A stretch of DNA of 64,000 nt from Pyxidicoccus sp. MSG2 (lineage in GTDB: Bacteria > Myxococcota > Myxococcia > Myxococcales > Myxococcaceae): the NCBI RefSeq assembly GCF_026626705.1, contig NZ_JAPNKC010000001.1:434001-498000 (forward strand). Reading direction: 5' to 3'. Shown in pieces: positions 17,802 to 25,540 of this stretch; positions within the stretch are counted from its first letter, which is position 1, and the number at the start of each line of letters is the position of its first letter. The translations under genes were made by a program, and so were the position numbers. Under the pieces are notes generated by a model. The model saw only the letters and a program-made list of their open reading frames with translations, was not told the origin of the DNA and made no database searches.

Positions 17802-18953
17802 TCATCCGAGACCCCATCCGAGCAGGGCCACGTCCTGCCCCCACGGCGCGACGAGCTGAACGCCCACCGACAGCGCACCGAGCGGACGCGGGAGGCACAG
17901 CGTCGGCGCGCCCAGCAGGCTCCACGGCGCGGTGATGCGCAGCACCGCGCGCCGTACCGGCAGCACGCCTTCGGCGACACTGACGTCTTCCTGGTCCATC
18001 CGTGGCGCCACGTCCGGCACCGCGGGGCCGAGCAGGACGTCCACCTCACCGAACAGCGCTTCCAGTCGCGAGCGGTACGCTTCCCGCCTGGCGTGCGCGG
18101 CCGCCACGTCCGCCTGGCTCAGCGCCGCCCCCACGCGCAGGTTCGCTTCCGTGGCGGCGAGGAAGCCCGGCGCTTCGCTCGCCAGGGCCCGCGCGTGGAT
18201 GGCCGCCGCCTCGCTCAGCACGATGGGGGTGTACGCATCCATGACGTCGGGGAAGGACACCCGCGTGACTCGCGCCCCCAGTGCCGCCAACCTGGCCGCG
18301 TCCGCCTCCACCACGGCCCAGACCTCCGGAGTGACCCAGGCACGGATGTCCCACACGCCCACTCGCACGCCGGCCCAATCCCGTGGAGCCACGGCCTCGC
18401 CCGACAGGGCCGTGTGGACGCGGGCCACCCCACGCACGTCCCGCGCGAGCGGCCCCGTGTGGTCGCAGGTGGCACTCAGCGGCAGCACGCCCTCGGTGGG
18501 CCAGGCGGCGCTGCCTTTCGTGGGCTTGAAGCCCACCACGCCGCACCATGCGGCCGGCACGCGGATGCTGCCACCCGTGTCCGTGCCGAGCGCGAAATCC
18601 ACCTCGCCCGTCGCGACACTCACGGCCGCACCGCCACTGGAGCCACCCGCCACCCGCGTGGAGTCCCGTGGGTTGCGAGTCCCGCCGAAGGCGTTGGCGC
18701 CGGTGATGCCGAGCGCCACCTCGTGCAGGTGCGTCTTGCCGACAAGCGTCGCCCCGAGCCCCAGGAGGCGGGCCACGAGTGGACTGTCACCCACTTCGGG
18801 AAGCACGGCCCGGGAGCTGCCCCGGAGCGGCCAGCCCGGCACGCCGTACAGGTCCTTCGCGCTGAACGTCAGTCCCGCGAGCGGCCCGTCCGCCGCCCCT
18901 CGAAGGGGGGCGGCCGGACGGTACGCCCAGGCCCCGTGAGCATCCATCGTCAT
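17802..18953 (-). CDS. Amidase-signature family hydrolase
   Basis: 383 aa. The amidase-signature catalytic Ser-cisSer-Lys set is visible: K33 (FSAKDLYG), S105 in GGSSGG and nucleophile S129 in GTDTGGSIR. It hydrolyses a carboxylic amide; the substrate is unknown. At 383 aa it is shorter than GatA (about 480), and no GatB/GatC lies nearby, so it is not the tRNA amidotransferase subunit. AtzF- or indoleacetamide-hydrolase-like enzymes are alternatives. Two in-frame ATGs (residues 1 and 3) are possible and no strong SD was seen. It converges on the LysR gene with only 1 nt between the coding ends. Confidence 0.88.
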   Translation of the reverse strand: MTMDAHGAWAYRPAAPLRGAADGPLAGLTFSAKDLYGVPGWPLRGSSRAVLPEVGDSPLVARLLGLGATLVGKTHLHEVALGITGANAFGGTRNPRDSTRVAGGSSGGAAVSVATGEVDFALGTDTGGSIRVPAAWCGVVGFKPTKGSAAWPTEGVLPLSATCDHTGPLARDVRGVARVHTALSGEAVAPRDWAGVRVGVWDIRAWVTPEVWAVVEADAARLAALGARVTRVSFPDVMDAYTPIVLSEAAAIHARALASEAPGFLAATEANLRVGAALSQADVAAAHARREAYRSRLEALFGEVDVLLGPAVPDVAPRMDQEDVSVAEGVLPVRRAVLRITAPWSLLGAPTLCLPRPLGALSVGVQLVAPWGQDVALLGWGLG

Positions 18954-18995
18954 GCCCGGAGTGTACCCCAGCGTCCGAGAGCGAGTACGGCTGGG

Positions 18996-19454
18996 TCACT
19001 GCGGTATGCAGCAAAGTACGCCACAGCAGGGATTGGAACCACAAATCCGGGTTCTACCACAAAGCATACAGCAGCTATCCAGCGCATTACTGCCATTGCC
19101 CATCGCATCGGCCCGTGCTGGCAGCACCGTCGCATCAAGCTTTGAGCACATTGAATCATCGGAGCCGCCTCTCAGGGAGGAGCCCTCACCGTCCTTGATA
19201 GCAGACACCGCAACCGTGGTGGCGCTCTGGCCATCCATGGAAACTGCGACTTCGCAGGCCTGGCCATCCTCCACCGAGGAGATAGATCCCTGAGTCTTGC
19301 CAGGGATTACGCCAAGCGTTGCCACCTCTCCTCCGGGCAAGGATATTGCGACTGTAGTCAATTCTGGGTTCCCCGTTCCTTCAGGGCCCATGCACGCCGC
19401 GCCTGCCGCTAGAAACCACATGCCAATACACAAAGCCTTGACTGTCTGCCTCAT
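18996..19454 (-). CDS. Small lipoprotein with Cys-rich C-terminus
   Basis: 152 aa. The start is chosen at the ATG with GGAG upstream, giving MRQTVKALCIGMWFLAAGAAC, a clear type II signal. The frame also extends 18 codons upstream. The middle (about 40-95) is a plain beta-rich stretch. The last 30 residues contain eight cysteines, including CCMLCG and CCGVLCC, which suggests a tight disulfide cap or a metal-binding tail. I do not recognise the family. Base composition is less GC-rich than in neighbouring genes, hinting at recent acquisition or relaxed selection. Confidence 0.7.
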   Translation of the reverse strand: MRQTVKALCIGMWFLAAGAACMGPEGTGNPELTTVAISLPGGEVATLGVIPGKTQGSISSVEDGQACEVAVSMDGQSATTVAVSAIKDGEGSSLRGGSDDSMCSKLDATVLPARADAMGNGSNALDSCCMLCGRTRICGSNPCCGVLCCIPQ

Positions 19455-19555
19455 GGTCCTACTCCCAGGTATTCGCTTGACGCGCGCGAATACATAGCTC
19501 ACACCCAAAGTATAGTCGACCAGTGCGCCGTTGGTGCGCTACCCGTAGCGCCCAC

Positions 19556-20662
19556 TCAGAGCTTCTTCCTCCAGATGCTGCGGCCGTCCGTGAAGAAGAT
19601 GCCAGCGTCGTTCACCGCCATGGAGCTGGGGTGGTGGCTCGTCAGCTGCTGGGTGGACTCGGTCCCGTTGAGCGCCCTGCTCCGGAAGCCTCGGCCCAGC
19701 CGGGTGCTGAAATAGAGCGTGCCCCTATGCGCCTGCATGTCGGTGATGTCGTCGGGGAGCGGCTCCAGGATGGTGGGGCTCGTCGCCCCGGCTCCAGGCT
19801 CGAGCGGCAGCAGGGCCAGCGTCGCGTTCCCGGGGTCCCCGAGGCCCGCGAAGATTCCCGCCGGGGTGAGGGCCACGGGGTTGCGCGAGCCGTCCGAGAC
19901 GTTCAGGCGCACGTCATGGGGCCACGTGAGCACCATCTCGGGGGAGGCGGTCGGCGACGAGAGGGGCACGCGGAACAGCCCATTCCAGGTCCTGGGCGTT
20001 GTCTGCGGCTCGAAGCGCACCGCCAGCCAGTAGAGGTGGGTGGCGTTCGCCATCAGGTTGAGGGTGCTCGTGCCGGGCGCCGTGGCGAGTCGCTCGATGG
20101 GCCCGGTGCTGTCCGCCGTCGTCCGGTAGAGGGCCTGGGAGGACTGGTTCGGGGCGCGGTTCAGCCAGTACACGTGCGGGCCCACGAGGACCATGGCGCT
20201 GGAGATGGGCGCGAACAGTTCCAGGGACTCGGTGATTCGCTCCTTCGCGCCGCCTGCCTTGGGCACCCGCGAGAGCGCCCCCTGCCGCTGGGGACCCTGA
20301 GGGGTCTCCACCAGTTGACCGAGCTCGATGAAGTAGAGGTGGCTGGGCCCCACCACGAAGTCCGAGGCGTTGGTCTCCGCGAGGCGGGTGAGGCTCTCCT
20401 GGGGCTCCCGCGTGCTCGTGCGGTACAGGGCTTGCTGGATGGGCTGAGGCCCGGGCTCGGGGTTCGAGGGGTGGGTGGTCCCCAGGATATAGACCCCCTC
20501 CTCGTCTGCCTTGAGCAGGTCGGGGTTGAGCTCGAGGGGATACGAAGTCAGCTCCAGCGGGTCCGGCTCGGGCGGGGGACCCGGGGGCTGCTCCGAATCA
20601 CCACAGCCCCACAGGCTCAGCGCCAACAGCGCCTGGGCACAGACACGTCGAGTCCACCGCAT
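19556..20662 (-). CDS. Lipoprotein with predicted beta-propeller, unknown function
   Basis: 368 aa. The signal is MRWTRRVCAQALLALSLWGCGD (lipobox LWGC), followed by a Pro/Glu-rich linker. The mature part repeats short segments of the pattern GVYILGTT, LYFIELGQ, VYWLNRAP, LYWLAVRF, GIFFTDGRSIW, spaced roughly 40-50 residues apart. This matches the blades of a beta-propeller, as in many myxobacterial DUF5050-like or NHL-like lipoproteins. No catalytic residues are seen. It is probably a surface or periplasmic binding/scaffold protein. Its promoter would be in the 308-base gap shared with the divergent metzincin gene. Confidence 0.7.
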   Translation of the reverse strand: MRWTRRVCAQALLALSLWGCGDSEQPPGPPPEPDPLELTSYPLELNPDLLKADEEGVYILGTTHPSNPEPGPQPIQQALYRTSTREPQESLTRLAETNASDFVVGPSHLYFIELGQLVETPQGPQRQGALSRVPKAGGAKERITESLELFAPISSAMVLVGPHVYWLNRAPNQSSQALYRTTADSTGPIERLATAPGTSTLNLMANATHLYWLAVRFEPQTTPRTWNGLFRVPLSSPTASPEMVLTWPHDVRLNVSDGSRNPVALTPAGIFAGLGDPGNATLALLPLEPGAGATSPTILEPLPDDITDMQAHRGTLYFSTRLGRGFRSRALNGTESTQQLTSHHPSSMAVNDAGIFFTDGRSIWRKKL

Positions 20663-20970
20663 GGTTCAGCTCCCGGGAAACGGCCCTCGAAAGGGGCATG
20701 GGTTGTTGCAACGGCGGTACAACAGCGGCCCCCGCCCCGTGTCAAGGTCCCCGGGTCGGTCCTCGGCGAAGTGGTCCTCGGTCACCGTGCCGCCGTTGGA
20801 GGAGATAAGGGTTGCGGTGGTGGGCGGCTGTCAGATTTCGCATCCCACCTCCGTCGCAGGTGGGCCGTCCTTGGAAGAAAACAAGGACAGTACGTTCTGA
20901 TGAATGGACGCCACAGCGCGGGGCCTCGGCCCGCCCGGCGTCCATCGTCCATGCCTTCGGGGGGAACCAC
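20663..20970. other. Divergent intergenic region with one hairpin
   Basis: 308 bases between two divergent lipoprotein genes. A small inverted repeat CCCACCT (20844-20850) / AGGTGGG (20858-20864) with a 7-nt loop lies in the 5' leader region of the plus-strand gene. A TGTTG/CAACA pair lies near 20705-20728. No coding region was recognised. Confidence 0.4.
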
Positions 20971-22848
20971 ATGGAGCGCTGCTCTGTCTCACGGACAGGT
21001 TGCCGTGGCGTCGTGATGTCCATCCTGCTCTTGCTCGTGGGCCTGGCCTGTGTGAAGCGGCCGGTGGACTACGAGCGCGAGTACGCGAAGCAGCTCGCCC
21101 CGAAGAAGCTGGAGGTTTCCTCCGCGCCCTCCTCCGGCCCTGTGCGCACGCTGCGCGTCCGGGTGTACGTCGACTCCGACTACCGGGACCAGGTGCTGCT
21201 CTGGAGGAGCAGCATCGTGAGCCAGCTCCAGCGCGCGAGCGCGGTGGTACGCGGGCCGCTCGGAGTGACGTTCGAGCTCGACTCGACGCACCCCTGGGAG
21301 CGGCGCAGCTCGGACAGCGAGCTCGACGCGACGCTGTCCGAGTTGGAGGCACTGGACCCCGGCGAGGACGTGGACCTCGTCATCGGGCTCGTGTCCCACC
21401 TCAAGGGCTTCACCGCGTCGCAGCACCACCTGGGAATGGCGCGGATGTTCGGCCGCCACTGTGTGCTGCGAGAGATGGGGAACGCGGAAGAGGTCGGCTA
21501 CATCATGCGCGCGCTCACCCATCTGCCGGCGGACGAGCGCGATTCGCTCGCCCACGAGCTCAAGCTGCACAAGGAGACGTCCGTGCTGCTCCACGAGTGG
21601 GCGCACACCCTTGGCGCGATCCACGTCCAGAACTCCCACTGGATGATGTATCCGGAGTACGGGAAGAACCAGGCTGCCTTCGCCCCACAGACGATGGAGC
21701 TGCTCGCGGTCAGCCTGCGCCACCTGCCCCAGGCACGGCGTGATGCCGAGGCCCGACGGGCCTGGGCGCGCGAGCTGAAGGAGAAGCTCGCCTCCATCCA
21801 GTGGTCCGACTGGGACGGGCCCGAGAAGGACCAGGCCGTCGCGTGGCTCGACGGCATCGCGTCCGGACGCACGGCGCTGGAGCGCGGGCCCGTGCCGCTT
21901 CCGCCCGTGGACCGCCAGCGCATCGACGAGGTCCTCGCGCTCGACAAGCAGGGCCGCTTCGAGGTCGCCGCGCAGCAACTGGAGCCCGTTGCCCGCCGCC
22001 ATCCGGACCACGAGGACGTGCAGGCGCTGGCGTGCTACGTGGCCACCCGGGCCGCGCCCGGCCTGCCCGCCACACGCGAGCGCTGCGAGGCCGCCGCCGC
22101 GCGCTTCCCCCGCCATCCCGGCCCGCTGATTTCCCTGGCCTCGCTCCGACTCCGCGAGGGGAAGCGGGCCGAGGCCCAGTCATACCTGGTCCAGGTCCGG
22201 CAGCGCGCCGAGGCCCGCCAGGAGACGAACCCCGACCAGTGGGCGGAGCTGGCGGTCCTCTTCAAGGAGACCGGGAGCGTTACCTGGGCCGAGCAGGTCG
22301 CGGCGAAGGCTTCTGGCGTGAAGGAGGTGGGCAAGGTGCTCACCTGGGCCACGCAGATGCGGCGCTGGATGGCGCTGCCGCCGGACCCGGAGACGAGCGG
22401 CGTGCCCGTGGAGCGCGAGGGAGACCTCATCCGCGCCGCGAAGGAGGTGGAGGCACAGCTCGACAAGGGGACGGCGACGAAGGCCGAGGCGAAGCTCCAA
22501 TGGCTGACGCGCGAGTTCCCCCGCGCCGTGGTGGTGCAGGTCCTCCGGTGCGAGGTGCACCTGCGCGCCGGCCGCGTGGGGCCTGCGCGGGCGGAGTGCC
22601 GCAAGGCCGTGGCGGCGCATGACGAGGCCGTCAACGCGCACTTCATCCTCGGGTGGCTGGCGGTGAACGCGGGCTCGCGCCAGGAGGCGCGCACGCACCT
22701 GGAGCGCGTCATCGCGCTGGAGCCGCTCCACGCGGATGCATGGCGCCTGCTCGCGGAGCAGTACCGCGCCGCGGGGATGCGCGATGCGCTCATGGAACTG
22801 AAGGGGCGCTACCGCGTGCAGTTCGCGCGCGAGCTGCCTGTGGGGTGA
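20971..22848 (+). CDS. Metzincin-type zinc metallopeptidase lipoprotein with C-terminal TPR-like repeats
   Basis: 625 aa. The signal/lipobox is VVMSILLLLVGLAC. An extended zinc motif HEWAHTLGAIH gives ligands H208, H212, H218 and catalytic E209. A methionine pair shortly downstream (SHWMMYPEYG) fits the Met-turn, so this is a metzincin rather than a thermolysin-type protease. Residues from about 310 to the end are helical repeats (YVATRAAPGLPATRERCEAA, FILGWLAVNAGSRQEARTHL, HADAWRLLAEQYRAAGM) of TPR type, commonly a protein-binding scaffold. An alternative start is the ATG at 21016. It is probably anchored in the envelope and acts on proteins there. I know no named family with this exact domain pair. 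Confidence 0.82.
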   Translation: MERCSVSRTGCRGVVMSILLLLVGLACVKRPVDYEREYAKQLAPKKLEVSSAPSSGPVRTLRVRVYVDSDYRDQVLLWRSSIVSQLQRASAVVRGPLGVTFELDSTHPWERRSSDSELDATLSELEALDPGEDVDLVIGLVSHLKGFTASQHHLGMARMFGRHCVLREMGNAEEVGYIMRALTHLPADERDSLAHELKLHKETSVLLHEWAHTLGAIHVQNSHWMMYPEYGKNQAAFAPQTMELLAVSLRHLPQARRDAEARRAWARELKEKLASIQWSDWDGPEKDQAVAWLDGIASGRTALERGPVPLPPVDRQRIDEVLALDKQGRFEVAAQQLEPVARRHPDHEDVQALACYVATRAAPGLPATRERCEAAAARFPRHPGPLISLASLRLREGKRAEAQSYLVQVRQRAEARQETNPDQWAELAVLFKETGSVTWAEQVAAKASGVKEVGKVLTWATQMRRWMALPPDPETSGVPVEREGDLIRAAKEVEAQLDKGTATKAEAKLQWLTREFPRAVVVQVLRCEVHLRAGRVGPARAECRKAVAAHDEAVNAHFILGWLAVNAGSRQEARTHLERVIALEPLHADAWRLLAEQYRAAGMRDALMELKGRYRVQFARELPVG

Positions 22849-22931
22849 AGCCGTGCGCCCAGGCCCTCCCTACGTGAGGGGCGTGCCCGCGCGCGTCGCG
22901 GCAGCGCACCTGGCGGGAGGAGCCCGCGGCC

Positions 22932-23033
22932 GTGGCCAGGTGGCGCGGCCTCCTCGGGTCCGCGTCGGTCGTGTGCCTGAGCACCTGGCTTGCGACGTTC
23001 CAGTTGTTCTCGTTCGCGCTGTGGCGGTGGTAG
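22932..23033 (+). CDS. Candidate 33-aa single-pass membrane peptide
   Basis: Too short for standard gene finding. A GTG start lies 11 nt after GGGAGG (22915-22920). The 33 residues have a basic Trp/Arg start (ARWRGLLG), a hydrophobic stretch (SASVVCLSTWLATFQLFSFA) and end LWRW. It sits in an otherwise empty 295-base gap. Coding status is inferred only from the RBS and the membrane-like composition. Confidence 0.3.
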   Translation: MARWRGLLGSASVVCLSTWLATFQLFSFALWRW

Positions 23034-23143
23034 CGCGGCGCGACCACCGCCCGGACTCCGCTCTCCGGCGGGGGGCTCGACATCCCGAGGTTCTGACTGA
23101 TTCACTCCGGAGGGTCCGTTATTCCAAAGAGGGCGGGGCAGAC

Positions 23144-24415
23144 ATGATTTCTTCCGGCCGTGGGCAGGCGTCTCAGCGGAGTGCAGCCCTGTATCGCTGG
23201 CGGTACGGTCGCGCTCTGGGGTCGGCGTGGGCCGTCGTCGCGCTCCTGGTGACTTCTGGCGCCGTGTCCTCGGGCTGTTTCGAGTCCATCGAGACCGAGC
23301 AGGAGCTCGGCGATGCCCGAGCGGAGCTGGTGCGGGTGGCCGTCACCGTTCCGATCGACCACTGCATGCTCCAGGGGATACCGGGAACGCCCTACTGGCA
23401 GACGCTGCAGTCGAACTGCGTCGGCAACGGCGCGTGCGGAAGCTCGGCGAACGCCGAGTGCCAGGCGGTGGGCGACGTCTACCTGTGTCCCTGTCAGATG
23501 CTGCCGGAGGGATGCGCGGTCTCCGAGCTGCTCCCTGGACTCGGCTCGCCCCAGTATGCCCAACGCGAAGCGGCTTCCGCGAAGCTCCTGAGCTGCTGCA
23601 CGCACGACACGTATCTCGCCACAATCAGGGCGCAAGCGGCCTCCACCCCCGATGAGGAAGTCCGCGTGCGCCTGCAGCGTGGCGCGGAGGCCTGCTCGGC
23701 GGCGCTGCACCCATGCGGGACGAACTTCGTGGGTGGCATCAAGGAGCAAGAGGGGCGTTGCGTCTACCGCGTGCTGGTGGCTCCGGACACCACGAAGGCC
23801 GAGACGAACACGGCCGCGTGCGCGTACGACGCAGCCCGTGGCCTCTGGGTGCTGAAGGTGTCCATGCCGTGCAAGACGACGCAGGTGCAGCTGTCGAGCT
23901 TCAGTCCGAATACGAACGATACGCCCCCACCCACGGTGCTTGGCCCGTCCAACTGCGCCGCGACCGTCACGGTCCCCGCGAACATGCTGCCGTCGGGGCT
24001 GGCCGCGTATGCCATCTCGCCGCCCGTCGCCGAGAAGGTGGACGGAGTGAGCACGGCGCCAGAGCTGTGCGGTGACGAGATGCTCCGCGCGGAGGCCGCG
24101 GCGGACCTCGTCGCTGGCGGAGTGCCCGCCGACACGTGCACGAACGAGCCCATCGGCTACACGGACTGGAACCGCCAGCCACTGGCGCGAGCCATCACCT
24201 GCGGAGGAGTGACGCCCGGCTACTACTGGACGGATACGCCACCGGCCCCCGTCATGGACGCGGGCACCGACGGAGGCGGTACGGGTGGCCTGGACGGTGG
24301 CGCCCCGCCTCCTCCACCCATCCAAGACGCCGGCGCCCCGCCTCCTCCACTCTTCCAAGACGCCGGCGCCCCGCCTCCTCCACTCTTCCAAGACGCAGGC
24401 GCCCTCTTCCCCTGA
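23144..24415 (+). CDS. Exported Cys-rich lipoprotein with Pro-rich tail repeats
   Basis: 423 aa. The ATG at 23144 gives a basic n-region and a hydrophobic stretch ending VSSGC, so a lipoprotein is likely. The upstream part of the frame is not signal-like. The mature domain (about 45-370) holds many cysteines, including an ALHPCG motif and repeated short Cys spacings, with no recognised fold. Residues about 372-423 are low-complexity DGG/PPPP, ending with three copies of the 11-residue unit DAGAPPPPLFQ. This suggests a flexible cell-surface stalk or linker. Function unknown. Confidence 0.68.
   Translation: MISSGRGQASQRSAALYRWRYGRALGSAWAVVALLVTSGAVSSGCFESIETEQELGDARAELVRVAVTVPIDHCMLQGIPGTPYWQTLQSNCVGNGACGSSANAECQAVGDVYLCPCQMLPEGCAVSELLPGLGSPQYAQREAASAKLLSCCTHDTYLATIRAQAASTPDEEVRVRLQRGAEACSAALHPCGTNFVGGIKEQEGRCVYRVLVAPDTTKAETNTAACAYDAARGLWVLKVSMPCKTTQVQLSSFSPNTNDTPPPTVLGPSNCAATVTVPANMLPSGLAAYAISPPVAEKVDGVSTAPELCGDEMLRAEAAADLVAGGVPADTCTNEPIGYTDWNRQPLARAITCGGVTPGYYWTDTPPAPVMDAGTDGGGTGGLDGGAPPPPPIQDAGAPPPPLFQDAGAPPPPLFQDAGALFP
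24293..24391 (+). repeat. Three tandem 33-bp repeats encoding DAGAPPPPLFQ
   Basis: Units at 24293-24325, 24326-24358 and 24359-24391. The second and third are identical and the first differs at a few bases (encodes DGGAPPPPPIQ). A fourth, truncated unit follows. The unit length is a multiple of 3, so copy-number change would keep the frame. Confidence 0.9.
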
Positions 24416-24517
24416 AGCGGGGAGAGCCCGGTCGAAATGCAAAAGAATTCCCACGGGCGCTTCTCCTGGATGACCGGCGGACCGTATTTCCGCCGTCCCA
24501 TTCCACCAGGAGTCTCC

Positions 24518-24979
24518 ATGTTCCGGATTTCGTCCCTCTGCCTCTGCCTGTTCGCCTCGCTCGCCGTCGCGGACGACTCCTCTTCAAAACGGCTCACCGT
24601 GGCGCAGAAGAACGGCTGGGCGACCTACGAGAAGGACCTGAAGGCGAAGGAGGACGCAGTCAACAAGGCCTGCGGGACGGCCTTGAAGAGCAGCTACGAC
24701 AAGGCGAGCTACCCCGCCTTCGACCCGCTGAAGGACCGGACCCAGAGCGCCTGCCAGGCCGCCGTGGGCACCGTGGTCGAGGTCTGCCGCACCGCCGAGG
24801 GCAAGGCGTCGGTGAAGGAGACACTCACCAAGACGGTCTGCCGCCTGTCGACGGAGGGAACCCGGGTCTCGGTGGACGCGGGCGTGCTGGTCATCCACAT
24901 CGACCCGGACAAGAGCACCATCGTAGGCAAGCAGCCCGGCGGCTACAGCTGGAAGAGCGCGCTCGAGGAAGTGCTGTAG
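24518..24979 (+). CDS. Small secreted protein of unknown function
   Basis: 153 aa. The ATG at 24518 has CAGGAG at good spacing and gives a clean signal peptide (MFRISSLCLCLFASLAVA-DD). The longer frame upstream is not supported. The mature protein is charged and helical in the first half (KRLTVAQKNGWATYEKDLKAKEDAV) with four cysteines (KACG, SACQ, EVCR, TVCR), then a beta-rich tail ending LVIHIDPDK...GGYSWKSALEEVL. The family is not recognised. It starts 102 nt after the preceding lipoprotein and may share its transcript. It converges on the MazF-type gene. Confidence 0.65.
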   Translation: MFRISSLCLCLFASLAVADDSSSKRLTVAQKNGWATYEKDLKAKEDAVNKACGTALKSSYDKASYPAFDPLKDRTQSACQAAVGTVVEVCRTAEGKASVKETLTKTVCRLSTEGTRVSVDAGVLVIHIDPDKSTIVGKQPGGYSWKSALEEVL

Positions 24980-24995
24980 GCGCAGCAGCCGCTCG

Positions 24996-25391
24996 TCAGC
25001 GGTTGAAGAAGGAGGCCTGCTGGAACCTCATGCCGGCGAGTATCTGCTCCACCCGTTCGTCGGAGAGCGTCCCGATGTACTCGCCGAGCTGTGCCTTCTC
25101 GACCGAGGACACCTGCGACACCACCAGGACGCTCTGCCTCGGCAGGTTGCCCTCCCCCACTTCGAGCAGCACATTGCCGGGTTCGCCGGCCCGCTTCAGG
25201 TTCGACGTCATCGCGCAGACGACCACCGTGTGGATGCGCGAGCGATTGAAGACGTCGTCCTGAATCACCACGTACGGGTGGGGGATGGCGGGAACCGACC
25301 CCCGCTCTTCCTCTGGCACCACCCAGAAGATGTCACCTCGATGGATGGCCGCGGGGCCCCTGCCTGTTGGCGTCGCTGACTTCGTCTCCAT
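24996..25391 (-). CDS. Lone MazF/PemK-type toxin-family protein
   Basis: 131 aa from the ATG at 25391 (an in-frame GTG four codons upstream is the alternative). The PemK/MazF core is visible: IHRGDIFWVVP at the start of the fold, PHPYVVIQDDVFNRSR, TVVVCAMTSN, and LPRQSVLVVSQVSSVEK with the usual conserved Gln/Ser region before the C-terminal helix (LSDERVEQILAGM). MazF proteins are sequence-specific mRNA endoribonucleases. No antitoxin-like small gene lies next to it on either side, so it is an orphan. In Myxococcus xanthus an orphan MazF has been described that lacks a partner gene. Whether this is its orthologue cannot be decided here. Confidence 0.8.
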   Translation of the reverse strand: METKSATPTGRGPAAIHRGDIFWVVPEEERGSVPAIPHPYVVIQDDVFNRSRIHTVVVCAMTSNLKRAGEPGNVLLEVGEGNLPRQSVLVVSQVSSVEKAQLGEYIGTLSDERVEQILAGMRFQQASFFNR

Positions 25392-25540
25392 GCGGGTGCC
25401 CACCGAATCGCGCTGACCGTCGTCATGCGTCCTACCTCAAAGCATCGCTCGGGGAACACCCTGCCCTTCCGCGCGCGCTCCCCAGTGGCGGGAGCGGTCG
25501 GCCCGGGTCTTGCGATGGAGCCTCCGTAACGGAGGAACGG

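Noticed and set aside
17802..18953. GatA subunit of the tRNA amidotransferase
   Set aside because: Too short, and no GatB/GatC in the neighbourhood. A general amidase-signature enzyme is the safer call.
23102..24454. Minus-strand 450-codon ORF
   Set aside because: It is the antisense shadow of the Cys-rich lipoprotein: high Arg/His content and no start signal or recognisable domain.
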